A model generated the notes under the pieces. It did no database searches and had not been told where the DNA came from. It saw only the letters and a list, made by a program, of their open reading frames with translations. From positions 496,001 through 560,000 of the forward strand of contig NZ_RAPO01000003.1 in assembly GCF_003610195.1 (NCBI RefSeq): a stretch of DNA of 64,000 nucleotides. The letters are read 5' to 3'. Origin of the DNA: Halopiger aswanensis. GTDB lineage: Archaea; Halobacteriota; Halobacteria; Halobacteriales; Natrialbaceae. The translations under genes and the position numbers were made by a program. Below, one piece after another: positions 59,300-64,000 of this stretch. Position 1 is the stretch's first letter, and every line of letters starts with the position of its first letter.

Positions 59300-60580
59300 T
59301 CACTCGTTACCGACGCCGGTCTCCGGGTCGGACGCCGAGCCGCTTTCCGATCCTGATCCTGATCCTGATCCCGATCCCGGTCCCGGTCCCGGCGACACGC
59401 TGTGACCGCCCTGCTCGCCCTCGTCGGGCAACGACAGCACGTTCTCGCGGCCGATTCGGAACACCTCGATCTCGCCGTCCTCGCGGAGACCGCTGACGAC
59501 CTGGCTCGTCTTGGCCTCGGTCCAGTCCAGTTCCGAGACGACCTCCTGCTGTTTGATTCGGCCGCCGCGTTGCTCGAGCAAGCGGAGGACGCGCTCCTCG
59601 TTGCTCAGCAGTTCCGGCGGCGGGCCGTTCGACTTCGCCTCGCCGCCGTTTGCCGCGCTCTCGGCCGGCGGCGATCCACCGGAGTCGGGGGCCGGCCCCG
59701 GGCCGAGAATCTCCCGATCGCGGATCCACCACCCAGCAGCGCCGACGGCCGCCAGCAGCGCGAGTGCGCCTGCGACGATGAACCACCGCATCGCCGGCCC
59801 CTGCCCTTGTCCTTGCTCGCCGCCTGCGCCCGAGTCCGACGTCGCGTTCGCCGACTCGTTGGCCGCGTCGCCGTTTTCGATCATCACGACCGTCGGCGGA
59901 TCGGCGGTGAAGTCGGTGCTGTCGCCCTGCCAGAACACCGAGTCCTCGTTGGACTCCGTCGAGGATTCGTCCTCGCTGATGACGTATCCCTCCGGCGGGT
60001 ACACCTCCATCGTGGTGTCTTGCGAGAGGACGATGCCGGTCAGGACGTCGCCGACTTCGATCCGATTGAGCTGGACGTAGGCGAAGTTGACCCACTCGAA
60101 GGACACCTGCACGTGCCCGAGATTCCGCGGCTGCGAACTCGTGTCGGTCGCGATCGCGCCGTTCTCGAGGTGCATCTCGCGGTCCGTCGCGTTCTCGCTG
60201 TCCTCGAGGGTTTGGTTCCAGGCGTCCATCTCGTCGGCCACGTAGCCGTCGGCGTTGGTCTCGATGTCCTCGCGGAGCGCCTCCCAGTCGCCCGAGGAGT
60301 CGTTCTCGAACCGGTAGTCGACGACGACCCTCGCCGAGCCGTTCTCGCGGACGAAGACGTCGATGTGTATCTCGTCCGCGTTGTCGAGCTGGCCGCTCCC
60401 GTTTCCTTGCAGCCGTTGCGTTTGTATCTGCGACTGCCCTTCGTCCTGCTGTGCCAGCGCGTTCGGGCCACCGTTCCCGGCGTCCGCGGCCGCCACGGGT
60501 GCGGCGATCGGCGCGGACGCGAACAGGCACCCGACTACTACGAGCACGCAAAGCAGGGCTCGCAGCCCCTTCCCGTCCAT
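59300..60580 (-). CDS. Membrane-anchored winged-helix regulator with extracellular domain
   Basis: Protein of 426 residues from the ATG at 60580. The order is: signal peptide (GLRALLCVLVVVGCLFASAP...), an extracellular domain (60-240) with IHIDVFVRENGSARVVVDYRF and VQVSFEWVNFAYVQ, one transmembrane helix (MRWFIVAGALALLAAVGAAG), then a cytoplasmic MarR-like winged helix (NEERVLRLLEQRGGRIKQQEV, VSELDWTEAKTSQVVSGLRE, EVFRIGRENVLSLP) and a GPGPGSGSGSG tail. Haloarchaea use such proteins as one-component membrane sensors. The signal it detects is unknown. CCTATTTAG 27 bases upstream is its TATA box. Confidence 0.85.
   Translation of the reverse strand: MDGKGLRALLCVLVVVGCLFASAPIAAPVAAADAGNGGPNALAQQDEGQSQIQTQRLQGNGSGQLDNADEIHIDVFVRENGSARVVVDYRFENDSSGDWEALREDIETNADGYVADEMDAWNQTLEDSENATDREMHLENGAIATDTSSQPRNLGHVQVSFEWVNFAYVQLNRIEVGDVLTGIVLSQDTTMEVYPPEGYVISEDESSTESNEDSVFWQGDSTDFTADPPTVVMIENGDAANESANATSDSGAGGEQGQGQGPAMRWFIVAGALALLAAVGAAGWWIRDREILGPGPAPDSGGSPPAESAANGGEAKSNGPPPELLSNEERVLRLLEQRGGRIKQQEVVSELDWTEAKTSQVVSGLREDGEIEVFRIGRENVLSLPDEGEQGGHSVSPGPGPGSGSGSGSGSESGSASDPETGVGNE
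59346..59394. repeat. Imperfect hexanucleotide repeat in the C-terminal tail
   Basis: About eight units of GATCCT/GATCCC/GGTCCC encode alternating Gly-Ser and Gly-Pro at the end of the regulator at 59300-60580. Length variation by slippage is likely. Confidence 0.6.
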
Positions 60581-60663
60581 TACCTGCACATGTCATAGCC
60601 GGCTAAATAGGTCTTTCCGACTGTAGCAGTGTATTTTTCAAACCAGTCTCCGTACGTGACTGT

Positions 60664-60858
60664 ATGCTCGATCGACGCGGTTCCCTCGACGTCGAAGCCC
60701 TCCTGAAAATCGTGCTCGGACTGATCGCCGTCCTGCTGGTGATCGAAATCATCGAGACGCTGCTGTCCGGGCTCGCGTGGCTGCTCGGCCCGTTCGTGCT
60801 GCTCGTCCAGCTGGCGATCGCCGTCCTGATCGTCCTCTGGTTGCTCGATCGGCTCTGA
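60664..60858 (+). CDS. Small two-helix membrane protein
   Basis: Protein of 64 residues: MLDRRGSLDVEALLKIVLGL opens it, and two hydrophobic stretches follow (IAVLLVIEIIETLLSGLAWLL and FVLLVQLAIAVLIVLWLL). A T-rich TGTATTTTT at 60628-60636 is about 30 bases before the ATG. It is divergent from the membrane-anchored regulator across 83 bases, so the two might be related functionally. Small haloarchaeal proteins of this type are common; the function is unknown. Confidence 0.7.
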   Translation: MLDRRGSLDVEALLKIVLGLIAVLLVIEIIETLLSGLAWLLGPFVLLVQLAIAVLIVLWLLDRL

Positions 60859-60956
60859 AACGCCCACCCGTCCCTGCTCAGCCCAATCTCGAGGGCACGA
60901 GTGCACGGACACCAGACTGATAATCGCGCCGCCCCTACTCCATCCAGAGCACCACC

Positions 60957-61457
60957 GTGTACAGCGTCAACGTCCCCGTCCCCGGCCGCGTCCGCCAACT
61001 CGCGGACGAACTCTACCCCGACTTGATCGGCTTCGACACGATTCGGGACACCCACTCCTGTCTCCTCAAGCGCCTCGGCGACGCCGATCACGTCTCTCAG
61101 TTGCAACACCGCGTCCACCGCGCCCTCGAGAGCGCCCCCGCCGTCGAAGCCCGGATTACCGGGATCGACTACTTCGAGGACCCGCCGCTGGGCTCCGCCC
61201 CGGTCGTCTACCTCGCGGTCGAGAGTCCCGGCCTCGAGGCGCTCCACGCGGACCTCGCGGAGACCTTCGAGGCCGTCGACGGCCTCGAGGGAGCCGATTA
61301 CGTCCCGCACGTGACCCTGGCCCGCGGCGGCGACGCCGAAACCGCGCGGCGGGTGGCCGACCGCGAGATCGAGCCGGTGACCTGGACGGTCAGCGAACTC
61401 GAGTTCTGGGACGGTACCTACAAGCTCCCGGTAAGCCGCGTATCGTTGCCGGCCTGA
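60957..61457 (+). CDS. 2'-5' RNA ligase (LigT/2H phosphoesterase)-like protein
   Basis: Protein of 166 residues from a GTG at 60957. Two H-containing motifs mark the 2H superfamily: THSCLLKRLGDADH (first, HSC for the usual HxT/S) and YVPHVTLARGGD (second). An additional GIDYFEDPP...APVVYLAVESPGLEALHADL fits the usual fold. It may hydrolyse cyclic phosphates or join tRNA halves; the changed first motif makes activity uncertain. No ATG is available upstream. Single gene. Confidence 0.85.
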   Translation: MYSVNVPVPGRVRQLADELYPDLIGFDTIRDTHSCLLKRLGDADHVSQLQHRVHRALESAPAVEARITGIDYFEDPPLGSAPVVYLAVESPGLEALHADLAETFEAVDGLEGADYVPHVTLARGGDAETARRVADREIEPVTWTVSELEFWDGTYKLPVSRVSLPA

Positions 61458-61670
61458 CGAAGAGACAGTTCGGACCGCCGTCAACCGACCGTTCGTGACG
61501 GCGTCTCGTATCCGAGTCATTCCCATTCGGGAGCTGCAAATACCGCTGGTACCTACGCCGCCGACCGAGGCGGCTTTGTCCGCACATCGCCCGCGAGACC
61601 CATCGTATGCACCTACTTCTTGAATACGGCGCCGTCTCGAGCCGTGGCCAAAGCGGCCGACTGACTGCGG

Positions 61671-61677
61671 GTTAAGT
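61671..61677 (+). promoter_or_regulatory. TATA box of the sulfur gene cluster
   Basis: GTTAAGT, centred 26 bases before the GTG at 61700, the usual distance for a leaderless start. Confidence 0.5.
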
Positions 61678-61699
61678 CGGTCGAGTTCCTGGTAACGGT

Positions 61700-62872
61700 G
61701 TGGTTTCGACGCTACTCGTCGCAGCGGTCGTCGGGATCGCCCTCGGGGCCTTCCTCCAGAAGGGGCGGTTCTGCTTCGTGAACGCTTTCCGGGATTTCTT
61801 CGCCTACAAGGACTCCCGGGTCACGAAGGGCGTTCTCGCGGCGACGCTGCTCACGATGGTTTTCTGGGGCATCGCCTATCAATTCGGCTACTACCAGGGA
61901 TTCTGGACGCCGCGGTGGGGCCTGACCGGCCTCGTCGGCGGCTTCATCTTCGGCGTGGGGATGACCTACGCCGGCGGCTGCGCCAGCGGCACGCTCTACC
62001 GGGCCGGCGAGGGCTACCTGCAGTTCTGGCTCACCCTGCTGTTCATGGGCGTCGGCTACGCCGGCTTCACCGTCGCCTTCCCGACGCTCGAGAGCACGTA
62101 CTTCGACGCGCTCACGTTCGGTGAGGGCGTGAGCCTGTTCGCGTACTCCTCGCTGCCGGCCGGCCTGCTCGCGCTGCTGGTCTCGGGCGCCGCGTTGCTC
62201 GTCTACGCGACGCTCACCGGCCGCTCGTCGGTCGGCGCCGCGCTCGGCGAGCGCGCCGACGCGGCCGAGTTCCGACCGGCGGCGCTGGCCGCGCCCGCCG
62301 TGGGCCTCCGGCAGTTCGCCGACGGGACTCGCGCGTACTTCGCCGGGCTGGCCCGCGCCTGGCGGAACCCGATCGAATCGAGCAAGCAGCCGTGGGACCC
62401 CCGCACCGCGGCGCTTGGAATCACCGCCGCCGCGGTGCTGTGGTTCACGCAGGTCTCGATCGTCGGCGTGACCGGCCCCGAGGCTCGCTGGACGGGCTAC
62501 CTGCTCTCGCAGGTCGGCGTCGACGCGGGGTCGTTCGAGTACTGGGGCTCGGTGCTGTTCCAGGGCCAGGGCGTCGGCGTCACGGTCGACATGGTGATGA
62601 TCGCGTTCGTCATCGTCGGCGCGTTCCTAGCCGCCCTCTGGAGCGGCGACTTCTCGGTGCGCGTCCCGAAGCGCCGCCGGCTTCCCAACGCCGTCTTCGG
62701 CGGCCTCGCGATGGGCGCCGGCTCGCGGCTCGCGCCGGGCTGTAACATCGGGAACATCTACTCCGGCATCGCGGAACTGTCGGTCCACTCCTTCATCGCC
62801 GCCGTCGGCATCGTCGCCGGCGTCTACGTGATGACCCACTGGATCTACCGCGAAGTCGGCTGTGCGATCTAA
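61700..62872 (+). CDS. YeeE/YedE family sulfur (thiosulfate) transporter
   Basis: Protein of 390 residues with about nine membrane helices from a GTG. Conserved cysteine motifs of TsuA/YeeE are present: AGGCASGTLYRAGEG in the first half and GSRLAPGCNIGNIYSG in the second; QKGRFCFVNAFRDFF is the family's first cysteine segment. Family members import thiosulfate. It is followed by TusA and rhodanese genes on the same strand (64 and 3 bases), a sulfur-relay module. Confidence 0.92.
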   Translation: MVSTLLVAAVVGIALGAFLQKGRFCFVNAFRDFFAYKDSRVTKGVLAATLLTMVFWGIAYQFGYYQGFWTPRWGLTGLVGGFIFGVGMTYAGGCASGTLYRAGEGYLQFWLTLLFMGVGYAGFTVAFPTLESTYFDALTFGEGVSLFAYSSLPAGLLALLVSGAALLVYATLTGRSSVGAALGERADAAEFRPAALAAPAVGLRQFADGTRAYFAGLARAWRNPIESSKQPWDPRTAALGITAAAVLWFTQVSIVGVTGPEARWTGYLLSQVGVDAGSFEYWGSVLFQGQGVGVTVDMVMIAFVIVGAFLAALWSGDFSVRVPKRRRLPNAVFGGLAMGAGSRLAPGCNIGNIYSGIAELSVHSFIAAVGIVAGVYVMTHWIYREVGCAI

Positions 62873-62936
62873 GCGACTCGAGCGGTATCGTTCGCCAACC
62901 ATACCACGCAGCGACAACTGACACACGCACACCACA

Positions 62937-63230
62937 ATGCCATCCATCGACGACGTCACCGACGCACCGGACGAACTGAGCGACGACCGAGCCGACGAAC
63001 TGCTCGAGGAGGCCGACCTCGTCCAGGACATGATGGGCGAGGTCTGCCCGTATCCGCAGGTCGAGGCTAAGAAGGGGCTCCAGCAACTCGAGTCGGGCGA
63101 CCTCCTCGTGCAGGAGACCGACCACGTCCCCTGTACCGAGAACGTGCCCAAGGCCGTCGGCGACGACGCCGAGGCGAAGGTCTGGCGCAGCGGGGACGCG
63201 ACCTACCGCATCTACCTCCGCAAGCAGTAG
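62937..63230 (+). CDS. TusA family sulfur carrier protein
   Basis: Protein of 97 residues. The TusA fold contains the catalytic cysteine in GEVCPYPQVEAKKGLQQLES (CPxP motif), then GDLLVQETDHVPCTENVPK with a second cysteine and KVWRSGDATYRIYLRK. It carries persulfide sulfur. An acidic N-terminal extension (1-33) is larger than in bacterial TusA (about 80 residues). Coupled to the transporter upstream and the rhodanese three bases downstream. Confidence 0.93.
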   Translation: MPSIDDVTDAPDELSDDRADELLEEADLVQDMMGEVCPYPQVEAKKGLQQLESGDLLVQETDHVPCTENVPKAVGDDAEAKVWRSGDATYRIYLRKQ

Positions 63231-63233
63231 AGC

Positions 63234-63557
63234 ATGGTCGAGGAACTCACCCCCGAGACGGTCCGCGAACGCATCGAGCAGGACGACGCCGACGAGTTCG
63301 ACCTGATCGACGTCCGCGACGCCGACGCCTACGACGACGGCCACCTCCCCGGCGCCGAGCACGTCACCATCGGGGAACTCGAGGACACCGTCCTCGACCG
63401 CGACTGGGCCGACGACGTGGTCGTCTACTGCTACGTCGGCAAGACGTCCGTTCAGGCCGCCAGACTCATCGAGGAGTACGGCGACGCCGAGTCCGTCGCG
63501 AGCATGGCCGGCGGCTACGACGCCTGGGAGCCGCTCGAAGCGGAAGCCGCGGACTGA
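63234..63557 (+). CDS. Rhodanese domain sulfurtransferase
   Basis: Protein of 107 residues, a single rhodanese domain: DEFDLIDVRDADAYDDGHLP, GAEHVTIGELEDTVL, then the active-site cysteine in VVVYCYVGKTSVQAARLIEE and SMAGGYDAWE. Moves sulfane sulfur. Begins three bases after TusA, so together with the transporter it forms an operon for thiosulfate use. The active-site loop YVGKTS differs from the classical CR[R/K]G pattern. Confidence 0.94.
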   Translation: MVEELTPETVRERIEQDDADEFDLIDVRDADAYDDGHLPGAEHVTIGELEDTVLDRDWADDVVVYCYVGKTSVQAARLIEEYGDAESVASMAGGYDAWEPLEAEAAD

Positions 63558-63686
63558 CTCGAGGCGTCGGCTCGAGGAGAGCCGCCCGAACGCTGCGACG
63601 GCGTCGACCCCGAAGTCGAGTCACCGCCTGTTTTCGCCGCCGTGATCGGCCAGTAGCTATATTTTCGCGTACTGATATCTCATCCC

Positions 63687-64000
63687 ATGCGCCGACGCAC
63701 GTTCGTCTCGCTCGCGGCGGTCGTCCCGCTGGCCGGCTGTAGCGGCTTGCTGCCCGGGGGCGGCGTAGACACGACGCTCGAAGAGGGCGATCGGGCGGAG
63801 TTCAGCGCCGACGAAGGGGCGGAACTGACGGTGACGGTCGAGGTTCAGGAGGTATTCCAGATCGAGGACATGGACATCGAACGGGAGGGCGTGAGCCTCC
63901 GCATCGACCACGCCGACGCTGGGCTCGTTGAGACTCGGACCATCGCGGAGACGACTACGTTCGATCTGACGATCGCCAACGGCGGGACACACACCGTGGC
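63687..64000 (+). CDS. Lipoprotein of unknown function (runs off right edge)
   Basis: An ATG at 63687 begins MRRRTFVSLAAVVPLAGCSG: twin-arginine-like start, hydrophobic core and lipobox LAGC, so a lipid-anchored exported protein. The visible 104 residues include FSADEGAELTVTVEVQEVFQ and TTTFDLTIANGGTHTV, a beta-rich pattern. It runs past the window end. The function is unknown. Confidence 0.75.
   Translation, partial: MRRRTFVSLAAVVPLAGCSGLLPGGGVDTTLEEGDRAEFSADEGAELTVTVEVQEVFQIEDMDIEREGVSLRIDHADAGLVETRTIAETTTFDLTIANGGTHTV

Noticed and set aside
1-64000. Search for CRISPR arrays, insertion sequences and integrase/att sites
   Set aside because: No regularly spaced direct repeats, transposase-like frames or terminal inverted repeats of IS type were found; gene content and base composition look uniformly chromosomal.

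Overview
This is chromosomal DNA of an extremely halophilic archaeon (class Halobacteria). The evidence is high G+C, strongly acidic predicted proteins, many leaderless-type starts 24-33 bases from a TATA element, and haloarchaeal gene families (Orc1/Cdc6 with OapA-B-C, SAMP2, LysW-dependent arginine genes, Bat-type HTH). The scattered CCCCTCCGTTTCAACTGGA elements feel like Natrialbales, but that placement is a guess. No rRNA, convincing tRNA, CRISPR array or insertion sequence was seen. There are about 69 protein genes, and the first (aspartate kinase) and last (a lipoprotein) run off the window.

Replication block (2.4-11.1 kb). The PolD small subunit DP1 is followed by a signal peptidase, a Tat lipoprotein, the initiator gene orc1/cdc6, a 960-base gene-free region and then oapA-oapB-oapC. 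The gene-free region has the layout of a main haloarchaeal origin: origin recognition boxes (ORBs) in opposite orientations, an A+T-rich core with seven CTAG tetranucleotides, and a G-quadruplex motif. The same 19-22 base ORB-like element also lies inside coding sequence, as a perfect inverted pair in a variable linker of DP1 and once in an acidic insertion of Orc1. Further replication and repair genes are an XPD/DinG-like Fe-S helicase (16.9 kb) and the RFC small subunit (36.0 kb).

Region 11-22 kb is mostly housekeeping or unknown: a cupredoxin lipoprotein, methyltransferase, DUF1684 protein, Hsp20-like protein, CPBP protease, FAD synthase, GNAT and thioredoxin-fold proteins.

Glycine betaine/one-carbon block (22.2-34.3 kb). 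A Rieske monooxygenase, a sarcosine oxidase-like flavoprotein, a dimethylglycine dehydrogenase-type fusion, a serine/threonine dehydratase, a BCCT transporter, serine hydroxymethyltransferase and RidA lie together. They suggest a route betaine -> dimethylglycine -> sarcosine -> glycine -> serine -> pyruvate, with RidA clearing the dehydratase's enamine product. A 12-base sequence (ACCTGCGATCAA in gene direction) sits just upstream of the TATA element of both the Rieske gene and glyA. No reductase for the Rieske enzyme is in the window.

Region 34-49 kb: SAMP2, a bactofilin-like membrane protein, rfcS, a sensor protein with a degenerate kinase core, alaS, an alpha/beta hydrolase, a truncated AMP-forming ligase, a glutamine amidotransferase, thrC and small regulators. 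Region 49.7-59 kb is the complete LysW-carried arginine pathway on the minus strand: argG-argH, then lysW-argX-argC-argB-argD-argE-argF with start/stop overlaps. The right end has a membrane-anchored winged-helix regulator, a 2'-5' RNA ligase-like protein and a sulfur module (YeeE/TsuA-type transporter, TusA, rhodanese).
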